Source of the DNA: Alkalicoccobacillus porphyridii
GTDB taxonomy: Bacteria; Bacillota; Bacilli; Bacillales; Bacillaceae_D
Reading direction: 5' to 3'
Length of the DNA stretch: 64,000 nt
NCBI RefSeq assembly: GCF_007293315.1
Contig: NZ_VLXZ01000007.1
Coordinates: 163,893-227,892, forward strand
In this document: positions 35,233 through 46,007 of the stretch, piece by piece
How the letters are laid out: each line of letters opens with the position of its first letter
How positions within the stretch are numbered: position 1 is the stretch's first letter
The notes under the pieces: generated by a model
The model's input: the letters and a program-made list of their open reading frames with translations, nothing else
Databases searched by the model: none
What the model was told of the DNA's origin: nothing
Program-made: the position numbers and the translations under genes

Positions 35233-36519
35233 CTATTTCGTTATTTTCGCAAATGCACGCTCTGCGGCTTCAATAGTGGCCTCAATGTCTTCATCACTGT
35301 GTTTAGTTGAGAGGAACATTCCTTCAAATTGTGAAGGAGGTAGAGAGATTCCCTCTTCAAGCATATACCTAAAATATTGTGAGAAGATGCTTAGATTAGA
35401 GGTTTTTGCTTTTTCAAAGCAGTCTACCTTCTCATCGGTGAAAAAGAGTCCAATCATTGAACCAGCACGGTTAATATGATGCGGAATTCCATGTTTTTTC
35501 GCTGCTTCTGACAATCCTTGCTCTAATCTCTCCGCCTTGTTATTAAACGTTACATAGTCGTCTTCAGATAGCTGGGATAAAGTTTCGTAGCCAGCTGTCA
35601 TCGCAAGTGGATTACCAGAGAGTGTTCCTGCTTGATAAATTGGGCCGCTTGGTGCTATTTGCTCCATAATCTCGCGTTTCCCACCAAATGCCCCCACAGG
35701 CAGCCCTCCACCGATGACCTTACCAAGGCATGTTAAGTCCGGTGTGACTCCAAAGACCCCCTGTGCACAGTGATAGCCTACACGGAATCCCGTCATGACC
35801 TCATCAAAAATCAATAACGTTCCGTTCTCTTCTGTTAGGCTGCGTAATGTCTCAAGAAAGCCTTGCTCAGGTGGAACAACCCCCATATTTCCTGCCACTG
35901 GTTCAACGATCACAGCGGCCAAGTCATCACCAAACTCCTCAAACGCATAACGAACACTTTCCAAATCGTTATAAGGTACCGTCAATGTATTTTTTGCGAC
36001 GGATTCCGGGACGCCAGGACTGTCAGGTAAACCTAATGTCGCTACACCTGAACCGGCTTTAATTAATAAAGAGTCTCCGTGCCCATGATAACAGCCAGTA
36101 AATTTCAAAATCTTAGAGCGACCTGTAAAACCCCTTGCCAGTCTTAACGCACTCATCGTTGCTTCTGTTCCCGAGTTCACCATTCGAACCACTTCAATAG
36201 ATGGCACACGATCAATCACCAGCTGTGCAAGTTTAGTTTCCAGTTCACTTGGCGCACCAAAACTTGTCCCTTTTTCGGTTGTTTTTTTGATTTGCTCTAC
36301 AACCTGAGGATCTGCGTGACCAAGAATAAGTGGTCCCCATGACAGAACATAGTCAATATACTCATTGCCATCAATATCAACAATTTTAGAGCCACTACCG
36401 CTCTCCATATATACCGGGTTCATGTCAACCGACTTAAATGCACGGACAGGGCTGTTAACCCCTCCTGGCATAAGTGGTTTTGCCTGCTCAAATGCCGCCT
36501 CTGATTTAGAAAAGTTCAT
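35233..36519 (-). CDS. hemL: Glutamate-1-semialdehyde 2,1-aminomutase
   Basis: A 428-residue PLP enzyme that makes 5-aminolevulinate from glutamate-1-semialdehyde. Recognised by [31 protein letters not shown] and the PLP-lysine segment [19 protein letters not shown] (about 263-281). [10 protein letters not shown] is the cofactor-binding Asp motif. Last gene of the hem operon, 3 bp from hemB. Confidence 0.97.
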   Translation of the reverse strand: MNFSKSEAAFEQAKPLMPGGVNSPVRAFKSVDMNPVYMESGSGSKIVDIDGNEYIDYVLSWGPLILGHADPQVVEQIKKTTEKGTSFGAPSELETKLAQLVIDRVPSIEVVRMVNSGTEATMSALRLARGFTGRSKILKFTGCYHGHGDSLLIKAGSGVATLGLPDSPGVPESVAKNTLTVPYNDLESVRYAFEEFGDDLAAVIVEPVAGNMGVVPPEQGFLETLRSLTEENGTLLIFDEVMTGFRVGYHCAQGVFGVTPDLTCLGKVIGGGLPVGAFGGKREIMEQIAPSGPIYQAGTLSGNPLAMTAGYETLSQLSEDDYVTFNNKAERLEQGLSEAAKKHGIPHHINRAGSMIGLFFTDEKVDCFEKAKTSNLSIFSQYFRYMLEEGISLPPSQFEGMFLSTKHSDEDIEATIEAAERAFAKITK

Positions 36520-36521
36520 CG

Positions 36522-37520
36522 TTATTCGGCCCCTTTCCTAGTTGCTTCATTCATCCATTTCACAGCGTCTTTTGCATGATACGTTAAAATAAGATCCGCT
36601 CCTGCTCTCTTCATGCTAATCAGCTTCTCCAGTACAGCCTCACGTTCATTTATCCAGCCGTTTAATGCAGCTGCTTTCACCATCGCATATTCACCACTAA
36701 CATTATATGCGACAAGAGGAACTCCTGAATAATCCTTAACTTCACGAATGATATCTAAATAAGAAAGAGCAGGCTTCACAATAAGAAAATCAGCTCCTTC
36801 ATTTAAATCTGATTGTGCCTCTCGTAAAGCTTCCTCTCGGTTCGCCGGATCCATTTGATAAGTTTTACGATCTCCAAACGATGGCGCACCATGTGCCGCA
36901 TCTCGGAATGGCCCGTAGAAAGCTGACGCATATTTCACTGAATAGGCCATGATTGGAATATGCTCAAACCCAGCTTCGTCTAATCCATGACGAATCGCTG
37001 TGACAAACCCATCCATCATATTAGATGGGGCAATGATATCTGCTCCAGCCTTTGCCTGAGACACCGCCGTTTGGGCAAGAATGTCGAGGGAAGCGTCATT
37101 AACAATGTCGTTATCTTGAATCACACCACAATGTCCGTGATCGGTAAACTGACATAAACAGGTATCCGCTATAACCGTTAAATCGGGATACGCCTCTTTG
37201 ATTACTCTTGTCGCTTCTTGAACAATTCCGTGATCATGAAAGGCAGAAGATCCTACTGCGTCTTTTTCAGCAGGTAATCCAAAGAGGATAATTGATGGGA
37301 TTCCAAGCTCCACAACCTCCTTTACCTCTTCTAATACATTATGTAAAGGCCATTGAAAGACACCTGGCATAGAAGAAATCTCTGTGATCTCACTTCCTGT
37401 TTCCTTAACAAACATTGGATAAATAAAATCATCCTGACTTAGTTGCGTCTCCCTTACCATTCGACGCATCGTCGCAGATTGTCTTAGTCTACGATGTCGA
37501 TCAAAATCTAGTTTCGTCAT
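36522..37520 (-). CDS. hemB: Delta-aminolevulinic acid dehydratase (porphobilinogen synthase)
   Basis: A 332-residue enzyme that joins two 5-aminolevulinates to porphobilinogen. The zinc-site cysteines lie in [14 protein letters not shown] (about 121-134). The Schiff-base lysines are in [18 protein letters not shown] and [14 protein letters not shown]. It sits between hemD and hemL. Confidence 0.97.
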   Translation of the reverse strand: MTKLDFDRHRRLRQSATMRRMVRETQLSQDDFIYPMFVKETGSEITEISSMPGVFQWPLHNVLEEVKEVVELGIPSIILFGLPAEKDAVGSSAFHDHGIVQEATRVIKEAYPDLTVIADTCLCQFTDHGHCGVIQDNDIVNDASLDILAQTAVSQAKAGADIIAPSNMMDGFVTAIRHGLDEAGFEHIPIMAYSVKYASAFYGPFRDAAHGAPSFGDRKTYQMDPANREEALREAQSDLNEGADFLIVKPALSYLDIIREVKDYSGVPLVAYNVSGEYAMVKAAALNGWINEREAVLEKLISMKRAGADLILTYHAKDAVKWMNEATRKGAE

Positions 37521-37523
37521 ATG

Positions 37524-38303
37524 TTATTCACCCTTTCTCAAGCGGATAAGCTCATCTACCATGGCTTCAACTGTAAATCGTTTTGGTACAGCAGCAACAA
37601 CGAGACCTAACGCCCTGGCCTTTTGTGCTGTTATGTCCCCAATACACACAATATCTGCTTCAGGAAACAACATGGTTTTATCTGATAATAATTTTTGACT
37701 AAGTTCAGCATAATGAGAAACCGTCGACGCACTTGTGAATGTGAGATAGTCAGGTTGTACTCCTAATTGCTGTAGCTCTTTTATTTTTAGCAAAGCCTCT
37801 TTCGGAAAGACGGTTTCATATACTGCCAAGTCCAACACAGATAAACCCGCTTTTTTTAATAAGTCAGTCAGGATGGGCCTTGCAAGATTTCCACGAGCAA
37901 GTAAAATCCGTTCATGTGTGCTTGCTTTTTTTAAGATAGCCTCTGCCAGGGATTCAGCTTCGTACTTTGTAGGCATCACTTCAACCTGAAACTGATAGTT
38001 CAATAGCTCCGATCTCGTCTTTGAACCGACTGCAGCGACTCTTGCCTTTGATCGTAATTGATCTATTTCTTGATCAGAAAGCTGATCTAAGAAAAAACGC
38101 ACGCCATTGACACTGGAAAACACAATCCAATCATAATCCGTTAGATGAGAATGATGGCTTATCGATGCTTTCCTAAAATCTATAAGAGGAAGCTCTATTG
38201 GTTGTCCACCTAAAGCACGAATCTGTTCAATAAGGGCTCCTGCCTGTGACGAGGATCTTGTTACTACAATCGATGCACCATCTAGTGGTCGATTAGGAGT
38301 CAA
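37524..38303 (-). CDS. hemD: Uroporphyrinogen-III synthase
   Basis: A 259-residue two-domain enzyme that cyclises and inverts ring D of hydroxymethylbilane. Sequence is poorly conserved; the marks are [38 protein letters not shown] and [15 protein letters not shown]. Overlaps the end of hemC by 11 bp, which indicates coupling. Confidence 0.93.
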   Translation of the reverse strand: MTPNRPLDGASIVVTRSSSQAGALIEQIRALGGQPIELPLIDFRKASISHHSHLTDYDWIVFSSVNGVRFFLDQLSDQEIDQLRSKARVAAVGSKTRSELLNYQFQVEVMPTKYEAESLAEAILKKASTHERILLARGNLARPILTDLLKKAGLSVLDLAVYETVFPKEALLKIKELQQLGVQPDYLTFTSASTVSHYAELSQKLLSDKTMLFPEADIVCIGDITAQKARALGLVVAAVPKRFTVEAMVDELIRLRKGE

Positions 38304-39222
38304 GTTCGCTTTTCACCTTATCTAAAATGTCCTTCGCGCCCTTATCCATTAAAGCAGAAGCTACCTTCTCGCCAAGCTCCACAGGTGATGTTCCCGTAAT
38401 CGTCTGATGTAGCAGAATTTTCCCGTCTGGTGACCCAACTAAACCAGTTAGCTGCAGCTCTCCTTGATGAAGCTCTGCATACCCTGCAATGGGTACCTGG
38501 CAACCTCCTTCGAGCCTATGAAGAAACGTGCGTTCAGCAGTTACCGTTTGCGATGTATCTGGATCATTGATGTGGGAAAGTAGCTTCTTCAGCTCCTCAT
38601 CATCACTGCGGCATTCAAGGCCTAGAGCTCCTTGTCCAACAGCAGGTACGCATACATCTGGCTCCAAATATTCCGTGATAAAATCCTCTGAATAACCAAG
38701 TCTTTTTAAACCAGCGGCCGCCAGTACAATCGCACTAAAGTCCTCTTCCTTCAGCTTACGCAGTCTTGTTTCTACGTTACCTCGTATCCATTGAACCTTC
38801 AAATCAGGTCTTTTTGCTAGAATTTGTGCCGAACGTCTTAAACTACTTGTTCCAATAATTGATCCAGCAGGCAAATCTTCAAGCTTCACATGATTCTCTG
38901 AAATCAACACATCTCTAGGATCTTCTCGTGTGGTAATCGCTGCAAGTGTAAAACCCTCTGGTAATGACGAAGGTACATCCTTCATACTATGCACAGCTAA
39001 GTCAATCTCTCCGTCTGCAAGGGCTTGCTCAATTTCTTTAACAAACAGTCCTTTGCCACCCACCTTTGAGAGTGTCACATCCAGAATACGATCACCCTTT
39101 GTTACAATTTCTTTCGTTTTGAATTCGTACGGCAGATTTAACTGCTCCAGCTGATGAATCACCCATTTTGTTTGAGTTAAAGCCAAATTACTTCGTCTTG
39201 TTCCAAGTATAATCGTTCTCAT
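38293..39222 (-). CDS. hemC: Porphobilinogen deaminase (hydroxymethylbilane synthase)
   Basis: A 309-residue enzyme that links four porphobilinogens. Begun at ATG 39222 to give [20 protein letters not shown], the family N-terminus; the frame further upstream overlaps hemX. The substrate loop [11 protein letters not shown] and the dipyrromethane cofactor cysteine in GGCQVPIAG are present. Confidence 0.97.
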   Translation of the reverse strand: MRTIILGTRRSNLALTQTKWVIHQLEQLNLPYEFKTKEIVTKGDRILDVTLSKVGGKGLFVKEIEQALADGEIDLAVHSMKDVPSSLPEGFTLAAITTREDPRDVLISENHVKLEDLPAGSIIGTSSLRRSAQILAKRPDLKVQWIRGNVETRLRKLKEEDFSAIVLAAAGLKRLGYSEDFITEYLEPDVCVPAVGQGALGLECRSDDEELKKLLSHINDPDTSQTVTAERTFLHRLEGGCQVPIAGYAELHQGELQLTGLVGSPDGKILLHQTITGTSPVELGEKVASALMDKGAKDILDKVKSELDS

Positions 39223-39260
39223 AACTGCCTCCATTCGCGTTTCAACGATCCATCTATAGG

Positions 39261-40076
39261 TTATGTCCATATGTGAAAGCTTGAATATTGCCCTGACAAA
39301 AAATAATTAATTAATAAGACTAAAAACGCACCAACATTTAATAAAATTGTTTGGTAACCTCTCTTGTAGTTTACCACACGCTGGTAAAGATACGCTCCAT
39401 ATACGATAAGAGTCAGTATGGAACTAATCGTCTTTATATCCGACCATGGGAGCGTATTGTATTCAACCCAGGCCCATATAAAGCCAAAGATTACGCCTAT
39501 AAGCATAAGTGGCACTCCAATAGAGGCGGCTATAAAGGAAAATCGCTCAAGCTGCGGAAATGCTCCAAAGCGCTGTAGGCGTTTACTAAACTTCTTTTTC
39601 TTTAGCATTTGATGCTGTACCACATAAAGAATGGCAAAAGAAAAGGATAGTGTAAACGCAGTATAGGACACAAGGATGAAACTAATGTGCAACACGAGTA
39701 GCTCTGATTGCAGCATGCTTGCCAAATGTGTAGGGACCTCTGTATGTGGTTTAAACAGACTAATTGTCATCATACAAAAGCCCACTAAATTAATAACAAG
39801 AATCAAAAAATCTACTTTAAACTTCAAATTTAGTATTAATGAAATCGTCACGAGGCTCCATGCATAAAAAAAGAGCCCTTCAAATGGGGTTAAGATTGGA
39901 ATTCTCCCCATCTCCAGTGCTCTTAAGACAAAAAATACTGTCTGTAAGCTCCAGACAATAGAAAGCAACCAGAAAGCCACAACATTGACTTTCCGGTTAT
40001 TAAATAAAAAATCAATAAAGTATCCGAGGACACTAAAGCTGTATAAGATCACCGTAAGAGGATAAATCCAACTCAT
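39261..40076 (-). CDS. hemX: HemX, CcsA-like membrane protein
   Basis: A 271-residue protein with eight membrane segments, related to the cytochrome c assembly protein CcsA. In B. subtilis HemX lowers the amount of glutamyl-tRNA reductase. The Trp-rich WVEYN segment of the CcsA family is seen in [15 protein letters not shown]. It lies between hemA and hemC as in Bacillus. Confidence 0.93.
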   Translation of the reverse strand: MSWIYPLTVILYSFSVLGYFIDFLFNNRKVNVVAFWLLSIVWSLQTVFFVLRALEMGRIPILTPFEGLFFYAWSLVTISLILNLKFKVDFLILVINLVGFCMMTISLFKPHTEVPTHLASMLQSELLVLHISFILVSYTAFTLSFSFAILYVVQHQMLKKKKFSKRLQRFGAFPQLERFSFIAASIGVPLMLIGVIFGFIWAWVEYNTLPWSDIKTISSILTLIVYGAYLYQRVVNYKRGYQTILLNVGAFLVLLINYFLSGQYSSFHIWT

Positions 40077-40086
40077 AATTTACTCC

Positions 40087-41469
40087 TTAGGAGCGCACAA
40101 CCGCTTTCTCTTCTGATGATACCGCTGCATACTGTAACTGCTTTGCTTCTTCCCACTGATCTTCCGCTGCTTTTAAGAAAGTCTGCTTCTCTTGTTCAGC
40201 AAGTTCCTCTTCAAGAGCAAACATTTCTTTTACTAAATCCAACGGATCTATGGTATCCGTTTCTCCTGCCATCTCTTTAATGCGGGTGATAGGATCACGC
40301 AGCAATTGATTCACTATGCTTTTTGTATGCTTACGTAAGACTTTTCGGTCACGCTCAGATAAATGCGGCAGCTTGCGTTCTATACTCTCCATAGTATCCG
40401 CTTGTACCGCTAATGCTTTAGAACGTAATGCGGTTATAAGTGGTACAACACCTAACGTATTCACCCATTGATTAAATTGAACAAGCTCAGCTTCTATTAA
40501 CAGTTCAATTTTCTCTGCTTCTTTTTGTCTTTCTGCTAAATTAGCTTCTACAATATTTTGTAAATCATCAATGTCATAGAGATAAACGTCATCATAATCA
40601 GCTATGGCCGGGTCGATATCACGTGGCACAGCAATATCCACTATAAATAAAGGACGGCCTTTTCTTTTTTTCAACGCAGTAGCAATATCCTGCTTTGTTA
40701 CAACAAAATCACGAGAACCCGTAGAGCTAATAAATACATCAGCCGAAGTAAGCGCATCTCCAAGTTCATCCATTGGCCTTGCTTGTCCGGCAAATCGTTG
40801 AGCAAGCTCCTTCGCTTTCTCCAAGGTACGATTTAACACGGTAATAGAAGAAGCTCCGTTTGAATGCAAATGTTTTGCCGTTAATTCACTCATCTTGCCT
40901 GCACCAAGTACAAGCACGTGCTTATCTATAAAGCTGCCAAAAATTTGCTTGCCAAGCTCAACACCAGCATAACTCACTGATACAGCCTGCTGAGAAATAT
41001 CTGTTAACGAGTGCGCTTTTTTAGCGAACGTAATCGCCTGCTTAAACAGCTCATTAAAAATGGTGCCTGTTACCTGCTCCGTTTGAGCAAGGAGGAATTG
41101 ATTTTTGATCTGCCCCAAAATTTGAGTTTCACCCAGAATCATTGAATCAAGACCGGCTGCCACACGCATCAGATGCTCAACTGCCGCATCGTTTTCTTTT
41201 ATATTGAGATAAGGAGATACATCTGCCTTACTCATATTAAACCAATCCGACAGAAATGTTTTCGTAAAGTGCCTTCCAGTGTGAAGCTGGTCAGCTACGA
41301 CATACACTTCTGTCCGATTACAGGTTGATATAATCGCACATTCGAGTATGCTTTTAGATGTTCGTAATTGTTTTAATGCAGCGGGGAGCTCCGTCTCTTG
41401 AAAGGCCATCTTCTCTCTCATTTCAACCGGGGCTGTTTTATAATTTAATCCCACTAGTATGATGTGCAT
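40087..41469 (-). CDS. hemA: Glutamyl-tRNA reductase
   Basis: A 460-residue NADPH enzyme that starts tetrapyrrole synthesis from Glu-tRNA. The catalytic cysteine lies in [11 protein letters not shown] (about residue 50), the NADPH fold in [17 protein letters not shown], and the C-terminal dimerisation helix in [13 protein letters not shown]. First gene of hemAXCDBL. Upstream sequence to 41690 is intergenic, shared with the divergent CTG-start gene. Confidence 0.97.
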   Translation of the reverse strand: MHIILVGLNYKTAPVEMREKMAFQETELPAALKQLRTSKSILECAIISTCNRTEVYVVADQLHTGRHFTKTFLSDWFNMSKADVSPYLNIKENDAAVEHLMRVAAGLDSMILGETQILGQIKNQFLLAQTEQVTGTIFNELFKQAITFAKKAHSLTDISQQAVSVSYAGVELGKQIFGSFIDKHVLVLGAGKMSELTAKHLHSNGASSITVLNRTLEKAKELAQRFAGQARPMDELGDALTSADVFISSTGSRDFVVTKQDIATALKKRKGRPLFIVDIAVPRDIDPAIADYDDVYLYDIDDLQNIVEANLAERQKEAEKIELLIEAELVQFNQWVNTLGVVPLITALRSKALAVQADTMESIERKLPHLSERDRKVLRKHTKSIVNQLLRDPITRIKEMAGETDTIDPLDLVKEMFALEEELAEQEKQTFLKAAEDQWEEAKQLQYAAVSSEEKAVVRS

Positions 41470-41690
41470 ATGTCGCTCACCCCCAAATAATACTCACGTC
41501 AGTACAATGTGTACTCGGTTACATTCCTACATAGTATAACATGTAAAACGCTTGTCCCATCTTACTATTATGTGAACTTTTTAACGCCGTATGCTACCAT
41601 TAGTAAAGTGTACCATAACTATGGTATGACTTTTTGATTTTCTGTGCAAATGATCTGCATTTGTATAGATTTGTTTAGGAGGCGTCTACC

Positions 41691-42173
41691 CTGCGTAAGG
41701 CACAATCAACATATATTATGCCAGGAGTTATTTTAATTGGCTTTGGTCTTTTCTATTTATTACAAACCTTTCAGCTCCCTTATGCGGATCAGCTATTAAC
41801 ATGGCCAACTTTTTTGTTTATTATCGGCATTGGTATGTTATTTCAAAGCAAGTTTGATGGATTATTATCTTTCCCAGCAGCACTTCTGATTGGTTTATCT
41901 ATTCATTTTCACGGACAGAATTGGTTAGATTTTTGGCCGAGTCATGTAGGTATGTATTCGTTAATCTTTAGTTTATCCTTTTTATTTTTATATACACGTA
42001 CAAAACGATTTGGATTACTTCCGGGCATTCTCTTATTTTTATTAGCACTTTATATGCTATCACCCTGGAAACCATTTTTGCAGAACCCTGCTTTTCTGCC
42101 ATTTGGAGAGTACTTCTGGCCAATTGTCATGATTGTAGCAGGATGTTTGTTGTTGTATCAGAAGAAGAGGTGA
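41691..42173 (+). CDS. LiaF/LiaI-like transmembrane protein, probable CTG start
   Basis: A 160-residue membrane protein when started at CTG 41691, which has TAGGAGG eight bases upstream. This start gives (M)RKAQSTYIMPGVILIGFGLFYLL; homologues in Bacillaceae typically begin MRKQ-PG-ILIG, so the nine residues before the first ATG (41718) are probably translated. That ATG has no binding site of its own. Five to six hydrophobic helices follow. The family is of unknown function. It is divergent to hemA and followed by repeat copies. Confidence 0.75.
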   Translation: MRKAQSTYIMPGVILIGFGLFYLLQTFQLPYADQLLTWPTFLFIIGIGMLFQSKFDGLLSFPAALLIGLSIHFHGQNWLDFWPSHVGMYSLIFSLSFLFLYTRTKRFGLLPGILLFLLALYMLSPWKPFLQNPAFLPFGEYFWPIVMIVAGCLLLYQKKR

Positions 42174-42186
42174 TTTGAAGCTATTT

Positions 42187-42310
42187 ATCGTCCCATTGCT
42201 AAAAAAGCCTAATAATTTCTGGATGAGCTACATATTCCGCTCCACCAGAAATTCTACGCTTTCCGCGGGCACGGCCTCAGATTTCTGTCTAGACTGGTTG
42301 AGAGTGTAGA
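42187..42310 (-). repeat. Inverted, diverged partial copy of the dispersed repeat
   Basis: Read on the minus strand, CTGAGGCCGTGCCCGCGGA and AAGCGTAGAATTTCTGGTGG then AGCGGAATATGTAGCTCAT follow the 3' half of the repeat core at 9628-9680 (CTGAGGCCGTTCCCGTGGA, AAGCGTAGGTTTCTCC, AGCGGTGTATGAGCTCAT). It lies immediately left of full copy B in the opposite orientation. Confidence 0.6.
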
Positions 42311-42394
42311 CTTGTACATTTGGTTCATTTAAGACTCGAACTCAGCTACATTTATAGTGTTGTATTTTTAGTAAAAGTATCTTTTCTTAGGGGA

Positions 42395-42779
42395 AAGGAG
42401 TCTCGTGATTCGTTTCTTCTTCCGTCACTCCCAAAATAGGGGGCATACTTACCTCGGGGAGGTACCCGCGTTAATCTGGCTCTGCTACCTTATCTCAATG
42501 AACCTTTTCATCGAGGCCACTGAAAAAGAAGTTTTTCATTAAAAAGAATCTTATTTCAAATCAAAAACAACCTTGATTTCCTTAAATAGGAATGTTGGTC
42601 ATTTGTCTGATCGGGAACAGAGCGGAAGGAGAAAACGTAGACTCCTACGGAACAGAACGAGTCTGAAGACATTGAAGTGGCGCATTTCCACTTCAAGGGC
42701 TGAGGCCGTTCCCGTGGAAAGCGAAGTTTTCTCCTGTAGCGGTGTATGAGCTCATTTCTAAATGACTTTTTCAGAGACC
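42395..42779 (+). mobile_element. Dispersed non-coding repeat element, copy B (MITE-like)
   Basis: Second copy of the element at 9320-9705 in the same orientation. The inverted ends GGCCACTGAAAAAG (42515-42528) and CTTTTTCAGAGACC (42766-42779) again enclose 265 bp. The inner hairpin TTGAAGTG/CACTTCAA is kept while its loop differs from copy A. The region 42174-42895 contains this element, the inverted fragment and the ysxC terminator, and no gene. Confidence 0.7.
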
Positions 42780-42844
42780 CATAAATTAGTTCACCGAAGC
42801 CTATTACACATCAGACGGCTGTAATTCGCTATCCACTTTTATAT

Positions 42845-42897
42845 AAAAAAGCTTGTCGATCTTCTCTGTAAATGAGATAAAATCGACAAGCTTTTTT
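42845..42897. terminator. Bidirectional terminator at the end of ysxC
   Basis: Arms AAAAAAGCTTGTCGAT and ATCGACAAGCTTTTTT flank a loop of about 21 bases, with T-runs for both strands. The arm overlaps the ysxC stop codon. Confidence 0.9.
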
Positions 42898-43477
42898 ATA
42901 TATATCGTTGAATGACTCGCCACGCGGTTTCTCGTCCGTAGCCTGTCTCTGAGGAAAACAGGATAAGCTCGTCCTCTTCGCGTTTGCCAAGCTCTTCTTT
43001 GATGACGTTGACATGCTTCTGCCATTTTGATTTTGCAATCTTATCGCATTTTGTTGCCACGATGATCACGGGCATTTCAAAATGGATGAGCCAATCATAC
43101 ATAAGCTTATCATCAGCAGAAGGCTTATGCCTGGAATCAATTAATAGAACAACGGCTTTTAATTGCTCACGCTCGGTAAGAAATTGCTCGATCATTTTGC
43201 CCCATTGATCACGTACAGATTTAGCTACTTTAGCGAAACCATAGCCTGGGACATCAACAAAATGTACCTTTTCATTAATTTCATAGAAATTAAGAGTTTG
43301 GGTTTTTCCAGGCTGTCCAGAGGTTCTGGCTAGGCTTTTTCGATTAATCATTTTGTTTATAAATGATGACTTGCCCACATTAGACCTTCCTGCCAGGGCA
43401 ATCTCAGGCAGAAAGGTTTTTGGGTATTGCTCTGGTTTTACAGCAATATGCGCAAGGTCTACTTTGGTTATTTTCAT
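42896..43477 (-). CDS. ysxC: Ribosome biogenesis GTPase YsxC (EngB)
   Basis: A 193-residue essential GTPase that acts in 50S assembly. G1 is [10 protein letters not shown]3 is DVPGYGFA, G4 is TKCDK and the C-terminal FSSETGYG is G5. The start overlaps the end of lonA by 4 bp, as in B. subtilis. Confidence 0.97.
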   Translation of the reverse strand: MKITKVDLAHIAVKPEQYPKTFLPEIALAGRSNVGKSSFINKMINRKSLARTSGQPGKTQTLNFYEINEKVHFVDVPGYGFAKVAKSVRDQWGKMIEQFLTEREQLKAVVLLIDSRHKPSADDKLMYDWLIHFEMPVIIVATKCDKIAKSKWQKHVNVIKEELGKREEDELILFSSETGYGRETAWRVIQRYI

Positions 43478-45801
43478 TTGTCCTCTCCTAATGCGTGCTC
43501 CAACACCTCATCTAAGTGTGAAACAAGAATAAAACGAAGCTCATCGCGCACACTTGTCGGGATATCATCTAGATCTTTTTCATTATCTCTTGGAATAATG
43601 ATTGTCTTTAGCCCTGCTCGATGGGCACTCATTGATTTTTCCTTTAAGCCACCAATTGGCAGTACTCTACCTCGTAATGTTATTTCCCCCGTCATCCCCA
43701 CTTCACGTCTGACCTTACGTCCTGTTAAAGCGGAAATGAGAGCGGTGGCCATTGTAATACCGGCAGATGGACCATCCTTAGGTGTTGCTCCTTCAGGCAC
43801 ATGAATATGAATGTCCATATTTTCATGGAAGCTTCCGTCAATATGGAGCTGGTTTGAACGAGAACGGATGTAGCTGAATGCAGCCTGTGCTGATTCCTTC
43901 ATGACATCGCCAAGTTTACCCGTTAATGTAAGCTTGCCTTTGCCAGGAACGACGGAAACTTCAATTGAAAGGGTGTCTCCTCCAGCAGAGGTATAAGCTA
44001 AGCCAGTAGCTGCACCAATCTGGTCCTCCACTTCAGCTAAACCATAACGGAATTTTGGTTTACCAAGCATGGTTTCTACGAGCTCGGGAGTAACACTTAC
44101 TCGTTTCTTCTCACCGGTCACAAGCATTTTAGCAGCTTTTCGGCAAATGGTCGCAATCTGTCTCTCCAGATTACGTACTCCCGCTTCACGTGTATAGTAA
44201 CGAATGACTTTCACCAATGCCTCTTCATTCACACGCAGTTTGTTCCCATTTAAGCCATGCTCTTTGATTTGTTTTGGAAGCAGATAGCTTTTGGCAATTT
44301 GCTTTTTCTCAAGCTCTGTATATCCAGCTATTGAAATGATCTCCATTCGATCAAGCAAAGGACCGGGAATCGTGCTTAGGTTATTGGCTGTTGTCACAAA
44401 CATAACCTTCGATAGATCATAGGCTTCCTCAATATAATGATCACTAAAGGTATTGTTTTGTTCTGGGTCTAAAACTTCAAGAAGTGCCGATGATGGGTCT
44501 CCTCTAAAATCCTGAGCCATTTTATCAATTTCATCTAGTAGAAATACTGGATTAATTGTTCCGGCTTTTTTCATTCCTTGAATTAATCGTCCAGGCATTG
44601 CACCTACATACGTTCTCCGGTGACCTCGTATCTCTGCCTCATCCCGAACGCCTCCAAGAGACATGCGGACAAACTCACGATTTAATGATCGGGCGATCGA
44701 ACGCGCAAGTGAGGTTTTCCCTACCCCTGGAGGACCAGCCAAGCAAAGGATTGGTCCTTTAAGCTCTTGGGTCAGCTGTCGTACTGCTAAATATTCAAGT
44801 ACACGCTCCTTTACCTTCTCAAGACCATAATGATCCTCATCCAGTATTTCCTCTGAGCGGATAACGTCGAGCTGGTCTTCGGTTTCATTGACCCATGGCA
44901 ACTGAATTAACCAGTCTAAATACGTACGCAGAACAGAGCTTTCAGCGGAGCTTGCAGGCATTTTCTCAAAACGATCCAGTTCTTTTAGCGCCTTTTCCTT
45001 AACAGGTTCCGGCATCTCTGTGGACTCAATCTGCTCTCTTAAACTGCTGACCTCACCACTTCTGCCTTCCTTATCACCGAGTTCTTTTTGAATGGCTTTC
45101 ATTTGTTCACGCAAATAATATTCTTTCTGCGTTTTCTCCATTGATTTCTTAACACGCTGACTAATCTTTTTTTCAAGCCCTAGAACTTCTTGCTCATTGT
45201 TCAGAATATCTATGAGTTTCACTAATCGAGCATGGATTGAATTCGTTTCTAAAAGCTCTTGCTTCTTATTTAATTTAAGAGGCAAATTAGCGGCGACAAC
45301 ATCTGTTAATTGTCCTGCATCTGTAATATCAGCTACCGATGCAAGAGTCTCAGCTGACACCTTCTTTGACAGCTTGGAGAACTGTTCAAACATTGACATC
45401 ACATGGCGTGTCATTGCTTGAACCTCAGCCGTTTCCTCTATATCCAGATCTTCCATTTCTGAAATCTCTACGTGCAAGTACGCTTCATTTGTAATATATC
45501 TCTCTATTTTTGCTCGTTGAAGTCCTTCCACATGAATACGTACTGTACCATTAGAAAGCTTCATCATTTCCTTTACACGAGCTAATGTACCAACTGTATA
45601 AATATCTGCCTCAGTGGGCTGATCAAGCTTAATTTCTTTCTGTGTAGACAGAAAAATTTCTTGGTCATCTTCCATTGCTTGCTGTAAGGCCTCTACGGAC
45701 TTTGTTCTCCCTACGTCTAGATGCAAAACCATCTTTGGAAAAACCAATAATCCCCGCAAAGGCAGAAGCGGAATATGCCGTTTCTTTTCTGTTTCGACCA
45801 T
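43474..45801 (-). CDS. lonA: ATP-dependent protease LonA
   Basis: A 775-residue AAA+ protease. Begun at ATG 45801 with GGAGGTG seven bases upstream. The N-domain starts [12 protein letters not shown], Walker A is GPPGVGKTS, Walker B is FLLDEID, and the catalytic Ser/Lys are in [10 protein letters not shown] and [14 protein letters not shown]. It degrades misfolded and regulatory proteins. Order lonB-lonA-ysxC is that of Bacillus. Confidence 0.97.
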   Translation of the reverse strand: MVETEKKRHIPLLPLRGLLVFPKMVLHLDVGRTKSVEALQQAMEDDQEIFLSTQKEIKLDQPTEADIYTVGTLARVKEMMKLSNGTVRIHVEGLQRAKIERYITNEAYLHVEISEMEDLDIEETAEVQAMTRHVMSMFEQFSKLSKKVSAETLASVADITDAGQLTDVVAANLPLKLNKKQELLETNSIHARLVKLIDILNNEQEVLGLEKKISQRVKKSMEKTQKEYYLREQMKAIQKELGDKEGRSGEVSSLREQIESTEMPEPVKEKALKELDRFEKMPASSAESSVLRTYLDWLIQLPWVNETEDQLDVIRSEEILDEDHYGLEKVKERVLEYLAVRQLTQELKGPILCLAGPPGVGKTSLARSIARSLNREFVRMSLGGVRDEAEIRGHRRTYVGAMPGRLIQGMKKAGTINPVFLLDEIDKMAQDFRGDPSSALLEVLDPEQNNTFSDHYIEEAYDLSKVMFVTTANNLSTIPGPLLDRMEIISIAGYTELEKKQIAKSYLLPKQIKEHGLNGNKLRVNEEALVKVIRYYTREAGVRNLERQIATICRKAAKMLVTGEKKRVSVTPELVETMLGKPKFRYGLAEVEDQIGAATGLAYTSAGGDTLSIEVSVVPGKGKLTLTGKLGDVMKESAQAAFSYIRSRSNQLHIDGSFHENMDIHIHVPEGATPKDGPSAGITMATALISALTGRKVRREVGMTGEITLRGRVLPIGGLKEKSMSAHRAGLKTIIIPRDNEKDLDDIPTSVRDELRFILVSHLDEVLEHALGEDK

Positions 45802-46007
45802 CCGCGAACACCTCCGAATTCCTGTGCCAAACATCAGACAAGGATAGAGTTTCTCCTGGATCCTCTATCCTTGTGCTGTTATCGTAGTCTATGCGTTCTA
45901 AGTGCATTGCGCGCACAAATGACTTTGCTTATTTTGTGCATAAAGCCTTACTTCCACGAATAATAGGCACTTTCTCAATTCTATCTTATCCACGTACCTT
46001 TGTCTAT

